In this document: piece after piece, positions 34,145 to 42,462 of the stretch | Position numbering within the stretch: the first letter of the stretch is position 1 | How the letters are laid out: the number at the start of each line of letters is the position of its first letter | From: Verrucomicrobiota bacterium | GTDB taxonomy: Bacteria > Verrucomicrobiota > Verrucomicrobiia > Limisphaerales > JAEYXS01 | Reading direction: 5' to 3' | Length of the DNA: 53,650 nt | Assembly (NCBI GenBank): GCA_023431185.1 | Contig: JAEYXS010000091.1 | Location: 1 to 53,650, forward strand | Notes under the pieces: generated by a model | Seen by the model: only the letters and a program-made list of their open reading frames with translations | Told to the model about the DNA's origin: nothing | The model's database searches: none | Position numbers and translations under genes: made by a program

Positions 34145-35091
34145 TCGTAGTATTGGGAGCGAGCGGTTATTTCGGTGAGGCGTTTGTGCGGTTGCTGGCG
34201 CAGAGCCGCAAGCCGTTCAAAGCACTGTCACGGCGCGAGCTGGATTACTCCAAGTTTCCGCTGTTGCTGAATTTTCTCAAGGAGACCAAACCGGAGCTGG
34301 TGGTGAATGCCGCCGGGTTCACGGGTCGCCCGAACGTGGATGCATGCGAGACGCAACGGGCGGAGACGTTGCTGGGCTCAGTGGTGCTCGGGCAAACGGT
34401 GGCCTCGGCTTGCGAGCTGGCCGGGGTGACCTGGATGCAACTCTCCTCCGGATGCATCTACAACGGTGCCTTCGTGAAAGGCCCAGACGGCTGGAAGCTG
34501 GAGACCGATCTGACAAAGCCGGAGATCCGTAATCTAGTGGAAACGAAGCCCGAGCTGGTGGCGGGCTTCAAGGAGATGGATGATCCAAATTTTTCATTCC
34601 GCCGTCCACCCTGCAGCTTCTACAGCGGCAGCAAGGCACTGGCGGAAGAAGTGCTGTCGCAGTTCGGCAACGGCTACATCGTGCGGCCGCGCATCCCCTT
34701 CGATGAATACGATAATGCACGGAATTATCTGAGCAAGATCCAGCGTTACGCGAAGGTGTATGACAATGTGAACGCGGTGTCGCATCGCGGTGACTTCGCC
34801 TGGGCATGCCTGGAATTGTGGAACCGGCGCGCACCCTTCGGCACGTATAACGTGACGAATCCGGGCTTTGTGACGACGCGGCAGGTGGTGGCGAAAATGA
34901 AAAAGACGCTTAAGCTGGACCGCGAGTTCGAGTTCTTCAGTGGTGACAGTGATTTCTACAAAGTGGCGAAGGCACCGCGTTCGAACTGCCTCATGGATGT
35001 GAGCAAGCTGCTGAGCACAGGCATCAAGATGCGCTCGGTGGATGAAGCACTGGAGGATGCGTTGAAGAATTGGAAGCCGGAGAAGGGTTGA
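34141..35091 (+). CDS. NRS/ER-like nucleotide-sugar 3,5-epimerase/4-keto-reductase (RmlD relative)
   Basis: A 316-residue NAD(P)-binding Rossmann protein (GASGYFG at 6-12) with Y-x-x-x-K at Tyr161/Lys165. It differs from RmlD and resembles plant NRS/ER and RHM C-terminal domains: NAAGFTGRPNVDACE (56-70), SSGCIYNG with Cys105, DPNFSF, SFYSGSKALAEE, NARNYLSKIQRY with Lys199 and YNVTNPGFV. In the plant enzyme a Cys and a Lys in these two positions are reported as epimerase residues. It starts with GTG coupled to rmlA. With no rmlC beside it, this enzyme may perform both the epimerase and reductase steps to dTDP-L-rhamnose. Confidence 0.8.
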   Translation: MIVVLGASGYFGEAFVRLLAQSRKPFKALSRRELDYSKFPLLLNFLKETKPELVVNAAGFTGRPNVDACETQRAETLLGSVVLGQTVASACELAGVTWMQLSSGCIYNGAFVKGPDGWKLETDLTKPEIRNLVETKPELVAGFKEMDDPNFSFRRPPCSFYSGSKALAEEVLSQFGNGYIVRPRIPFDEYDNARNYLSKIQRYAKVYDNVNAVSHRGDFAWACLELWNRRAPFGTYNVTNPGFVTTRQVVAKMKKTLKLDREFEFFSGDSDFYKVAKAPRSNCLMDVSKLLSTGIKMRSVDEALEDALKNWKPEKG

Positions 35092-35092
35092 T

Positions 35093-35160
35093 TTAACCAC
35101 AGATGGACATAGATAAACACAGATGCGGAGAGAAGAAGGAAACGGTTTAACCGCAGATGT
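35093..35160 (+). repeat. dispersed ACCACAGAT repeat, longest copy
   Basis: 'ttaaccacagatggacatag', 'ataaacacagatgcggag' and 'tttaaccgcagatg' follow one another, so that CACAGAT or CGCAGAT occurs three times. It lies between the epimerase-reductase gene and rmlB. Confidence 0.75.
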
Positions 35161-35186
35161 GGGGAGAAAGCAGGGGAAATTAGTTT

Positions 35187-35208
35187 GGGACACGGAGCAC
35201 CGCGTCCC
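35187..35208. repeat. palindrome just upstream of rmlB
   Basis: gggacacggagcaccgcgtc followed by cc: arms gggac(a)cg and cg(c)gtccc. It is 17 bp before the rmlB start, and could affect translation. Confidence 0.6.
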
Positions 35209-35225
35209 TACCGGATTAGGATTTT

Positions 35226-36236
35226 ATGAACTTATTGGTGACTGGTGGTGCGGGATTCATCGGGTCAAACGTCATCCGGCTGATCATTGATCGACCGGAG
35301 GTGACGAAGTTGGTGAATCTGGATTGCCTCACGTATGCGGGGCATCTCGAGAACTTGAAGGAGTTTGAGAAGCATCCGAAGTATGTTTTCGAGAAAGTCG
35401 ATCTGCGGGACAAGGCGGCCGTGCTTGACGTGGTGAAGCGGCATGAGATCGCCTGTGTAATGCATCTGGCGGCGGAATCACATGTGGACCGTTCCATCAG
35501 CGGGCCGGGAGATTTCATCCATACGAATGTGCTCGGCACATTTCATCTGCTGGAAGCGTGTCGCGATGTGTGGGCGGGTAACTTCGCCGGCAAACGTTTC
35601 CATCATGTTTCCACGGATGAAGTGTACGGCAGCCTCGGGGCCACCGGTTATTTCCTCGAGACGACGCCTTACGCGCCGAACTCCCCCTACTCCGCCAGCA
35701 AAGCTTCCAGTGACATGCTGGTGCGGGCGTATCATCACACGTATGGCATGCCGACGGTGATCACGAATTGCTCGAACAATTACGGGCCGTATCAATTCCC
35801 TGAGAAACTCATTCCCGTCGTCATCCAAAATGTCCTCACGCGCAAAGGCATCCCCGTGTACGGCGATGGCATGAACGTGCGCGACTGGCTCTACGTGGGC
35901 GATCACGCGGAGGCGCTCTGGCAGGTGCTCCAGCGCGGCAAGGATGGCGAGACTTATAACATCGGCGGGCACAACGAGTGGGCGAACATCAATATCGTGA
36001 ATCTCATCTGCGATCTCATCGACGAGCTGAAGCCCGAGCTGGGCGGCGGCTCACGCAAGCTCATCACGTTCGTGAAGGATCGTGCGGGACATGATCGCCG
36101 CTATGCGATCGATGCCACGAAGATCAAGAACGAGCTGGGCTGGGTGCCGGCCTATACCTTCGAACGCGGTATCCGCGAGACGGTGCGGTGGTACTTGGAT
36201 AATCAAGCGTGGGTGGAGACGGTGAAAAGCAAATAG
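35226..36236 (+). CDS. rmlB: dTDP-glucose 4,6-dehydratase
   Basis: A 336-residue short-chain dehydrogenase of the RmlB group. It has the NAD-binding GGAGFIGS (7-14), 'LTYAGHLENL', AAESHVDRSI, 'VSTDEVYGSLG', the active Y-x-x-x-K in YSASKASSDM (Tyr155) and NCSNNYGPYQFPEKLIP. It converts dTDP-glucose to dTDP-4-keto-6-deoxyglucose, the substrate for the NRS/ER-like enzyme. It is 134 bp after that gene, with repeats between. Confidence 0.97.
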   Translation: MNLLVTGGAGFIGSNVIRLIIDRPEVTKLVNLDCLTYAGHLENLKEFEKHPKYVFEKVDLRDKAAVLDVVKRHEIACVMHLAAESHVDRSISGPGDFIHTNVLGTFHLLEACRDVWAGNFAGKRFHHVSTDEVYGSLGATGYFLETTPYAPNSPYSASKASSDMLVRAYHHTYGMPTVITNCSNNYGPYQFPEKLIPVVIQNVLTRKGIPVYGDGMNVRDWLYVGDHAEALWQVLQRGKDGETYNIGGHNEWANINIVNLICDLIDELKPELGGGSRKLITFVKDRAGHDRRYAIDATKIKNELGWVPAYTFERGIRETVRWYLDNQAWVETVKSK

Positions 36237-36254
36237 GAGAAACATCGCAACAGG

Positions 36255-36317
36255 GTTTTCACCACGGAGGCACGGAGATTTTAGCCACTGATGGAACACG
36301 GATTTCACGGATTGGGA
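36255..36317 (+). repeat. dispersed ACCACGGAG/CACGGAT repeat
   Basis: Contains ttttcaccacggaggcacgg, then ccactgatggaacacggatt and tcacggatt units. It belongs to the same loose family as 31113 and 35093, and lies between rmlB and the methyltransferase gene. Confidence 0.65.
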
Positions 36318-36403
36318 AGAGTCGCGGCGGATGGTAAGGACCATGCTATGGTCTTGCGTGTCCTGACTGGCAATTGCAGGCTCGTTAACGTATCGGTAAA
36401 AGC

Positions 36404-37000
36404 ATGTCGCAGGAATATTGGGAACAGTTGTATCAGAAGAACGAGATGCCTTGGGAGAAGGGGGAGGCGTCGCCGGGGTTGGGAGATTTTTTGATGGCGC
36501 ATCCGGAGTTGCCGCGCGGCACTGTTCTCGTGCCGGGCTGCGGGACGGGGCATGATGCGCGGGTGTGGGCGAGGTTCGGCTTCACGGTGACGGGTTATGA
36601 CATCGCGCCGAGTGCGGTGGCGCTGGCGAAGGAAAAGACGGCGGCGGCCATGCTTACGGCGGAATTCAAGCTGGGAGATTTCTTACGGGATGAACCGCCG
36701 CAACAGTTCGACTGGATCTTCGAGCACACTTGTTTCTGTGCCATCAAGCCTGAGGAGCGGGAATTGTATGTGGCGGCGGTGCAGCGCTGGCTGAAGCCAA
36801 ACGGGCAATATCTGGCGGTGAATTATCTGATTCCGGACACGGATGGACCGCCGTTCGGAACGACTCGGGAGGAGATCGTGGAGAGGTTCTCGCCAGGGTT
36901 TCAGTTGGTGGAGGATTGGGTGCCGCGGTCGTATCCGAACCGGACGGGGTTGGAAAGGATGTTCTGGTGGAGCCGGTTGCACGGGCAAGCCAACATCTGA
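36404..37000 (+). CDS. thiopurine S-methyltransferase-like SAM-dependent methyltransferase
   Basis: A 198-residue class I methyltransferase. It opens EYWEQLYQKNEMPWEKGEAS, typical of the TPMT/thiol methyltransferase group, with the SAM site VLVPGCGTGHD near residues 41-51, the acidic motif in GYDIAPSAV and the TPMT-like EHTCFCAIKPEER. Bacterial TPMT homologues methylate halides, thiols, or tellurite and selenite; the substrate here is unknown. It is 168 bp after rmlB, and is probably a separate unit, since dispersed repeats intervene. Confidence 0.88.
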   Translation: MSQEYWEQLYQKNEMPWEKGEASPGLGDFLMAHPELPRGTVLVPGCGTGHDARVWARFGFTVTGYDIAPSAVALAKEKTAAAMLTAEFKLGDFLRDEPPQQFDWIFEHTCFCAIKPEERELYVAAVQRWLKPNGQYLAVNYLIPDTDGPPFGTTREEIVERFSPGFQLVEDWVPRSYPNRTGLERMFWWSRLHGQANI

Positions 37001-37004
37001 TTTT

Positions 37005-37034
37005 GAAAGGATTAACGAGATTTACAGGATGGGT
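37005..37034 (+). repeat. short dispersed GGATTAACGAGATTTACAGGAT repeat
   Basis: aaaggattaacgagatttac followed by aggatgggtg directly after the methyltransferase stop. Such 'gatt-aacg-agatttacaggat' sequences often recur in intergenic DNA of related bacteria, but only one copy is here. Confidence 0.4.
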
Positions 37035-37300
37035 GGCAGAGTAATGCGGGATCCGCATTGCGTGAGGGGTGGGGGATTTTTGCCCGCTAAAGATGCGAAA
37101 AGGGGAACAAAGGGACGGAGGGTTGAGATGGCGACAATCCTGTGGTGGCTTCGGGATTTTCTCTTAAGAATCACAGCAGTTGAGGGGACATTTTCAGTGC
37201 AACTGACTGGATTTCAACCAGTTAAGCGGTTTTAAAAATATTTTCATGAAAAGGGGACCATGGACAGCCAATGTCCTACCCCCCTCCTTAGGATGGAGGC

Positions 37301-37414
37301 ATGAAAAATAAAAATATCGAATTGCTGACGAGCCAGGAAGGCGAACCGATGTGGGTGACAATGCTGGGGTGCGGGGCGGGGTTTGTGTTGCTGCTGATGA
37401 TTCTGGCGATGTGA
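37301..37414 (+). CDS. small single-span membrane protein, 37 residues
   Basis: ATG at 37301 preceded by GGATGGAGGC. The product begins MKNKNIELLTSQEGEPM and continues with one hydrophobic stretch (VTMLGCGAGFVLLLMILAM) to the C-terminus, so it has the form of a tail-anchored micropeptide. The gap from 37000 holds palindromes (37255-37276, ggaccatggacagccaatgt and so on) before it. There is no homology evidence; support comes from the ribosome binding site and the composition. Confidence 0.5.
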   Translation: MKNKNIELLTSQEGEPMWVTMLGCGAGFVLLLMILAM

Positions 37415-37442
37415 ACCAGGAGTGCTGGATTGGCAGGAGAAA

Positions 37443-37535
37443 ATGAAACCGGAAAAGAATGAAGGCCGACGACGAGCGCAAGGACGAAACAGAGCAGATG
37501 ATAGGAGAAAAAATGAAACGAATTTCGCAAACTAA
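37443..37535 (+). CDS. possible 30-residue basic peptide
   Basis: ATG at 37443 with GGCAGGAGAAA in front. The product is highly charged (MKPEKNEGRRRAQGRNRADD and so on), with no fold visible. It overlaps the next small ORF in another frame, so at most one of them may be important. Weak candidate. Confidence 0.25.
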   Translation: MKPEKNEGRRRAQGRNRADDRRKNETNFAN

Positions 37536-37632
37536 TGCCTCTGCGCTTGCGTCAATGAAATGGTCGCGCATAATTGCGGCCCGTAGTGGTCTAAACTTTG
37601 GCCGTCTCGCCAACAACCCCGCGCTGAGATGA
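37513..37632 (+). CDS. 39-residue ORF overlapping the PPi-PEPCK start codon
   Basis: ATG at 37513 is preceded by AGGAGAAAAAA. The TGA stop overlaps the ATG of the PEP carboxykinase gene (ATGA). The product (MKRISQTNASALASMKWSRI and so on) is basic, with no known domain. The carboxykinase ATG itself lacks a good ribosome binding site, so translational coupling through this frame is a reasonable reading. Confidence 0.45.
   Translation: MKRISQTNASALASMKWSRIIAARSGLNFGRLANNPALR
37547..37574 (+). promoter_or_regulatory. candidate promoter before the PPi-PEPCK gene
   Basis: TTGCGT at 37547-37552, 16-bp spacer, CATAAT at 37569-37574. If used, the transcript would begin inside the 39-residue ORF, and would not allow coupling. 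Moderate match only. Confidence 0.3.
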
Positions 37633-40600
37633 ATCTTGCGAAAAGCATCGGTCTGTACACGGACACCGCCCCGACTCCCGAAGGGCGGTTGTTGCAGTAT
37701 ATCAATCTCAAACTGGCCGCCATGGGCCTGCCGACGGTGGTCACCGAAGCCGGTGACTCGGAGCTGCATGACATGGCCGCCTCGCTGCTCTCGCATCATC
37801 GCGAGAGCGAGCGGTTGCTCGCCAACTACCTTTGCGCCGCCGACTGGCGCATCCAGCAATTTCTCGACGATTATCTTTATGACACCAGTGTGCAGGTGAA
37901 GCTGCCGAGCCAGACGTTCGTGCTGGATCGTCACGGCCTCGCGCGTACGCTCTCGCTGCCGGTGGACAAGGACGAGTTCGTCTCGGACATCGTCAGTTCG
38001 TATCGCACCAAGCAAGGTGTGCTGCACAACCCGAAGAGCGATCGCCGCACGACGAAGGGCGTTTTCCACGTGGCCGATGGTGGCCTGCCGGTGCCGGCGG
38101 ACAAATATGAAGTGCCGAAGATCACCTTCGCGCTGATGTTGAAGAAGGCGCTGCAACCGCCCGCGAGCCTGATGCGCCTGCCGATCACGAGCGAGCAGGA
38201 GAAGAAGGCGGAGTGCTATGTGACGCTATTGCTGCGTCCCCTGCTCTGCCCGGAGGTGAAAGGCTTCACGCCGGAGAAGCGGATGGAAGTGCGGTTCTTC
38301 GTGCCGGGCAATCTGGTGAGCAATCTGGATTTCGTGGAGAGCATCTTCGGCAACGCGGGCGATCCGTATCTGCCGGAGAATGATGCTGGTTTGGACACGG
38401 AGCATTGGTCGGGACACACGGGTTGCGTCATCTTGGCACCGCACTTGATCGGTTCCACTAAGAAGGAACTCGGCCTACCCCACTATGACAAAGCCACGGC
38501 GCGCCAGCGTCTGGACGGCATGTGCTGGAAGACGGAGGATGAGCTGTACAATGACGGCCAGGCCTACAAGCTCACGGCACGCGACAGCCGCGGTGTGGTG
38601 GTGACGATCATCGCAGACAACTATTTCGGTTACTGCAAGAAAGAGGTCAAAACGCAGCTCAGCTATGCGGCGAACCTCTTTGGTCTGTGCGAAGAAGAGC
38701 ACGCGGGTGGTGCGATGGTGTATCCGGCCTACGATCTCGGCGAGGAGTTCAGCGGCAACTTGCACGTGAAGCGCAAGGAGCATAACTGGCAGGAAGTCGT
38801 CGAGAAGTATGCGGACATCATGCACTTGATGCCGGAAGGTTACGGCATCGACAAGAAATACGCGGACATCATCTATGTGTGCGAGGATGTGCATTTCGAC
38901 CTGCACAAGCAGAAGGTTTCGTGGCCGTATGCAGGCAAGACACAAAGCATCAAATTGATGCCGGGCAAAACGTATGTCCGTCCTTCAGGCTACAAAGTCC
39001 ACATGGAGAAGCCACCAGGCGGACGCACGTGGCGGCTCATCGGCACGGTGGCGGAAGGCGTCTTGTGCCACAAGCCCTGCACCGTCTCCGGTGGCGGCAA
39101 ATCCGAGATCTCCAAGCCGATCACGGATGCGATCATCCAAGGGCCGGTCTTCGTGGCGGATTTCAAAGCGGACTTCGACAAAGTGGTCGAGCTGATCCAG
39201 CGCGATTACTCCGACCGCTTGAAGGACAAGAGCAAGGCGGACAACCGCCCGATCCTGAGTCCGGAGCGTTCGCTGGGTTCTGTGATCAAACTGTTGAGCC
39301 CGGCCTCGCGTGATTACACGGAGGAATACAATAAGTGGGTGGGAGCCATCCCGCAGTATATCAAGGAACTCGTCTTCGTGGTGAAGCGCTACTACAAGCC
39401 CGAGTGGGGCAATGACTGGCGCAGTCATTTCAGTGTGGACATCATCAACGGCACGCCCGGCAACGAGCTCAAGTGCGACGGCCGCAAACTCATCACGAAC
39501 TATCTGCGGGTGGGCTATGACCAAGACGGCGCCTGGCGCACGTTCGGCCTGCGGAAAGATTTCCAGCCGGCCTCGAAGATCCAGATGGAGGACGACATCA
39601 CGGCTTCCATCGTGGTGCCAGCGGATGCGGTCGCAAATCTCAGCGGCCTGGAAACGAATCCGTCCGTGAAGTTCGTACAGAACTGCGAGTTCCGCCTGTT
39701 CCAGCGTCCCGATGATGCGATCCATCGCGGTTACGACAAACAGACAGAACTGGATTTTGCGCGGCACGACAACTTCTTCTCGAACTACGAACCGCTCACC
39801 ACGGCGTTTGCGAATGAACTGCTCGAGGACGCGATCGGCTTCGACAAATTCACGCCACCGATCCAGAACATCATCCAGCACGCGGCGGTGATGCTGAAGC
39901 CGGATTACTTCGTCTCCTCGGCGCATCCGCGCATCGTGGAGGGCAAGCCGTCCAAGAATCCGCGCTATCTGCAGACGCGTCCGGATCTCTTGAATCCGCG
40001 CTCGGTGTATCTCGCCGAAGTGGCCACGCGCTTGCAACGGCGCATCCCGCTGGGTGAACCGGTGCCGACGCCGGTGAATGCGGTCTTGCCAGGTCGCCGG
40101 AACAATCCGCCGGAACCGGCGGCGAAGATCCGTCCGCTCGCAGTGTTCAGCCCCATCCATTATCTCGAATTGCCTGAGTTGTTCATGGAGTTCATCTCCA
40201 GCATGACGGGCAAATCGCCGTCCACCACGGGCGCAGGTTCCGAAGGTGCGCTCACGAAAGCGCCGTTCAACGCGTTGCCACCAATCGTGGACTTGAACAA
40301 CGCGCTCGTGTCTTACCTGCTCACGGGTTACGAGAGCTTCATCACGTCGGCTGGTTACGTGGGGCCGAATGTGCGCGTGGATCACGACATCAGCTTGCTC
40401 ATCCCGGAGGTGTGGTGCCGCATGACGGAACAGGAGCGCGACCCGCAATTCCTCATCCGGAACAATTACCTGGAGAAGTGCGAAGACACGGAATACGAAG
40501 GCCGCAAACTGCTCTCGAGCCGCTTGGGCTATCGCATCACGAAACGTTTCGTGCGGACGTATTTCGGGCGCGTGTTCAATCACCCGACGATGGTCATAAG

Positions 40601-41069
40601 CGAGGACATGCTGCGACCGGAGCTGCAGGGCATGGACATCTTCGCGGACGGCATGGACAACATCGTGGCGACGCACAAACGCGTGGCGCAGTATTACTTC
40701 GACGACGGCAGCATCAAAGATGCGTGCCCGCCGTTGAAGGCGCTGCTGCACATCATGCTGAACGATGAGTTCGAGGGCAAAGACCTGACGAGCCCAGAGA
40801 TCCGTGCGCTCTTCACTCGCGAGGCGCTCCTGAGCAGCGATTGGTATAAGGTGCGTCTGGCGACGAAGCAGGAGAAGGATGGCCGTCTCTGGCGCCGCCA
40901 TGTGGATTACCTCTCGAAGTTCCTGAACAAGCCTGGTCACGTGGAAGAGGCGAAACGTTTGGGCATCGAGCAGAGGCTCGACCTCGCGCTCGCGATGCAG
41001 AAGCATGTGAAGTCACCGGAGTATCTGGCGCAGCTCAATGGGACGCTCGGGGCGGATCCGAGCGTGTAA
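37629..41069 (+). CDS. PPi-type phosphoenolpyruvate carboxykinase
   Basis: A 1146-residue protein matching the large PPi-dependent PEP carboxykinase family known from Propionibacterium and Entamoeba (about 1130-1190 residues). Matching segments: QQFLDDYLYD, LARTLSLPVDKDEFVSDIV, GVLHNPKSDRRTTKGVFH, DNYFGYCKKEVKTQLSY, GGGKSEISK (488-496), RPDDAIHRGYDKQ, LPELFMEFISSMTGKSPSTT and RVDHDISLLIPE. The enzyme interconverts PEP, CO2 and phosphate with oxaloacetate and pyrophosphate, with no nucleotide. It may supply oxaloacetate while saving PPi energy, or work for gluconeogenesis. It ends near a solo palindrome and a strong terminator. Confidence 0.92.
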   Translation: MNLAKSIGLYTDTAPTPEGRLLQYINLKLAAMGLPTVVTEAGDSELHDMAASLLSHHRESERLLANYLCAADWRIQQFLDDYLYDTSVQVKLPSQTFVLDRHGLARTLSLPVDKDEFVSDIVSSYRTKQGVLHNPKSDRRTTKGVFHVADGGLPVPADKYEVPKITFALMLKKALQPPASLMRLPITSEQEKKAECYVTLLLRPLLCPEVKGFTPEKRMEVRFFVPGNLVSNLDFVESIFGNAGDPYLPENDAGLDTEHWSGHTGCVILAPHLIGSTKKELGLPHYDKATARQRLDGMCWKTEDELYNDGQAYKLTARDSRGVVVTIIADNYFGYCKKEVKTQLSYAANLFGLCEEEHAGGAMVYPAYDLGEEFSGNLHVKRKEHNWQEVVEKYADIMHLMPEGYGIDKKYADIIYVCEDVHFDLHKQKVSWPYAGKTQSIKLMPGKTYVRPSGYKVHMEKPPGGRTWRLIGTVAEGVLCHKPCTVSGGGKSEISKPITDAIIQGPVFVADFKADFDKVVELIQRDYSDRLKDKSKADNRPILSPERSLGSVIKLLSPASRDYTEEYNKWVGAIPQYIKELVFVVKRYYKPEWGNDWRSHFSVDIINGTPGNELKCDGRKLITNYLRVGYDQDGAWRTFGLRKDFQPASKIQMEDDITASIVVPADAVANLSGLETNPSVKFVQNCEFRLFQRPDDAIHRGYDKQTELDFARHDNFFSNYEPLTTAFANELLEDAIGFDKFTPPIQNIIQHAAVMLKPDYFVSSAHPRIVEGKPSKNPRYLQTRPDLLNPRSVYLAEVATRLQRRIPLGEPVPTPVNAVLPGRRNNPPEPAAKIRPLAVFSPIHYLELPELFMEFISSMTGKSPSTTGAGSEGALTKAPFNALPPIVDLNNALVSYLLTGYESFITSAGYVGPNVRVDHDISLLIPEVWCRMTEQERDPQFLIRNNYLEKCEDTEYEGRKLLSSRLGYRITKRFVRTYFGRVFNHPTMVISEDMLRPELQGMDIFADGMDNIVATHKRVAQYYFDDGSIKDACPPLKALLHIMLNDEFEGKDLTSPEIRALFTREALLSSDWYKVRLATKQEKDGRLWRRHVDYLSKFLNKPGHVEEAKRLGIEQRLDLALAMQKHVKSPEYLAQLNGTLGADPSV

Positions 41070-41071
41070 GT

Positions 41072-41093
41072 GGAGCGCGGGACTGTGTCCCGC
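41072..41093. repeat. solo GGAGCGCGG palindrome
   Basis: ggagcgcgggactgtgtccc followed by gc, beginning 3 bp after the PPi-PEPCK stop. It equals one end of the REPIN-like elements at 31187 and 32945 (ggagcgcgg + palindrome), without a second end. Confidence 0.75.
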
Positions 41094-41110
41094 AGAGTTT
41101 TGAAAACGCA

Positions 41111-41140
41111 AAGGGCGCTAACTAAGTTAGCGCCCTTTTT
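41111..41140. terminator. bidirectional terminator between PPi-PEPCK and the PQQ-propeller gene
   Basis: Stem aagggcgctaac/gttagcgccctt (3-nt loop region around 41123-41125) followed by ttt on the plus strand. On the minus strand the stem is followed by TTTGCG. It lies between convergent genes. Confidence 0.9.
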
Positions 41141-41166
41141 GCTGAAATAATCTGATTCGTGCTCCG

Positions 41167-42408
41167 CTACTCAATGCGAAACAAATGCTGTTCCCCACGG
41201 ATGAACAGGCATTTATCCCCCACCGCATAAGACGCCAGCGTGCGTTCACCCAGGTTGTTCTCGGCGAGTTTCTCGAAGGTTTTGCCCGCTTTGATGACCA
41301 CGCCCATGCCTTGCTCGCTCTGGAAATAGATCCGTCCCGCCGCGTAGACCGGCGACGCGGAGTAATTGCCCCCCACCCGCTCCTGCCAATGCACCGTGCC
41401 CGTCTTGGCATCCGCGCACAGCGCGATACCGGCATCCGACACCATGTAAATCTCTTCACCCACCAGCAGCATGGACGGCGTATGCGGTGCGCCCTTCGGC
41501 AAGGACCATGCGATGTGTGTGTCCGTCACATCCCCCTTCCCATCCACGCGGATGGCGTACGCCGTGGGTTTGTCATAGCTGGAGCTGAGATATACCATGC
41601 CATGGCCGAAGACCGGCTTGGGGATCACCGAATAACCTTCACCATAGCGGCAGCGCCAGAGTTCTTTACCATCCTTAGGGTCTAGCGCAGAAACCACCCC
41701 GCTGCCCGGACTGATGATCTGCTTCTGCCCGTTCACGGTGATGACCGTGGCCGTGCTGAAAGAGAACGTGCGCTTGGCCACCGTCTCGCGCGCCACCTTC
41801 CAGCGCACGCTGCCGGATTGCTTGTCGAGCGCGATCATGAACGGATCCTTCGCTCCGTCGCAACTGAAGAACAGGATGTCATCTACTGCGACGGGTGAAC
41901 CGCCGCTGCCATGCACGGGCTGATACTTGATCGTGTCATTCTTCCAAATGACCTTGCCCTGCAAGTCCAGACACGCCGTGCCTTGATGCCCGAAGTGGAC
42001 GTACAAGCGATCCTTCTCCACCAAGGGCGTCGGGCTCGCGTGACTGTTTTTCTTGTGGATATTCGGTAAACTCTCCGGACGGAACACCTCGGTGTTCCAA
42101 AGAATCTTCCCGTTCTTGGCATCCACACAGACGGCATGCAGCGACTGACCGCCTGTGTCATTTGGGATGGCGGAGGTCAGGTAAAGCCGGTCCTTGAACA
42201 AAGCTGGCGAAGACCATCCGCTGCCGGGCAGCGCCACCTTCCATTTCACATTCTCGGTAGCGCTCCACTTGAGCGGGAGAGACTTGGTCTCGGCATGGCC
42301 GTGCGCTGAACCGCGGAACTCTGGCCAATCCGCTGCCATAACAGGGAGCATAGCCGTCCCCAACCAGCACAGCGCCAGGGCTAATGTAGAGAATCGGTTT
42401 ATCTTCAT
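41167..42408 (-). CDS. secreted PQQ-like beta-propeller repeat protein
   Basis: A 413-residue protein with a signal peptide (MKINRFSTLALALCWLGTAM, cleavage after VMA). Repeated blades follow, with motifs such as W-x-V-A-x-x-x-G-S-G-W-S-S-P, 'HFGHQGTACLDLQGKVIW', DPKDGKELWRC and DAKTGTVHWQERVGG. The ADWPEFRG opening is common in the secreted WD40/PQQ-like proteins of Planctomycetes and Verrucomicrobia. PQQ-dehydrogenase catalytic residues are not evident, so a binding or scaffold role is more likely. It is preceded by a terminator hairpin and forms its own unit. Confidence 0.88.
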   Translation of the reverse strand: MKINRFSTLALALCWLGTAMLPVMAADWPEFRGSAHGHAETKSLPLKWSATENVKWKVALPGSGWSSPALFKDRLYLTSAIPNDTGGQSLHAVCVDAKNGKILWNTEVFRPESLPNIHKKNSHASPTPLVEKDRLYVHFGHQGTACLDLQGKVIWKNDTIKYQPVHGSGGSPVAVDDILFFSCDGAKDPFMIALDKQSGSVRWKVARETVAKRTFSFSTATVITVNGQKQIISPGSGVVSALDPKDGKELWRCRYGEGYSVIPKPVFGHGMVYLSSSYDKPTAYAIRVDGKGDVTDTHIAWSLPKGAPHTPSMLLVGEEIYMVSDAGIALCADAKTGTVHWQERVGGNYSASPVYAAGRIYFQSEQGMGVVIKAGKTFEKLAENNLGERTLASYAVGDKCLFIRGEQHLFRIE

Positions 42409-42418
42409 GAACAGAAAG

Positions 42419-42446
42419 CAAAAAGGGCTTCCCGCTCGGGAAGCCC
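42419..42446 (-). terminator. terminator after the small membrane protein gene
   Basis: gggcttcccgctcgggaagc followed by cc (42425-42446): an 8-9-bp stem. On the minus strand TTTTTGC follows. Confidence 0.85.
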
Positions 42447-42462
42447 TGAAAGTGCAGACGGC

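Noticed and set aside
38985..41006. 673-codon open frame antisense to the PPi-PEPCK gene
   Set aside because: It mirrors a strongly supported gene, is rich in Arg and His as expected for an antisense frame of GC-rich DNA, and has no domain.
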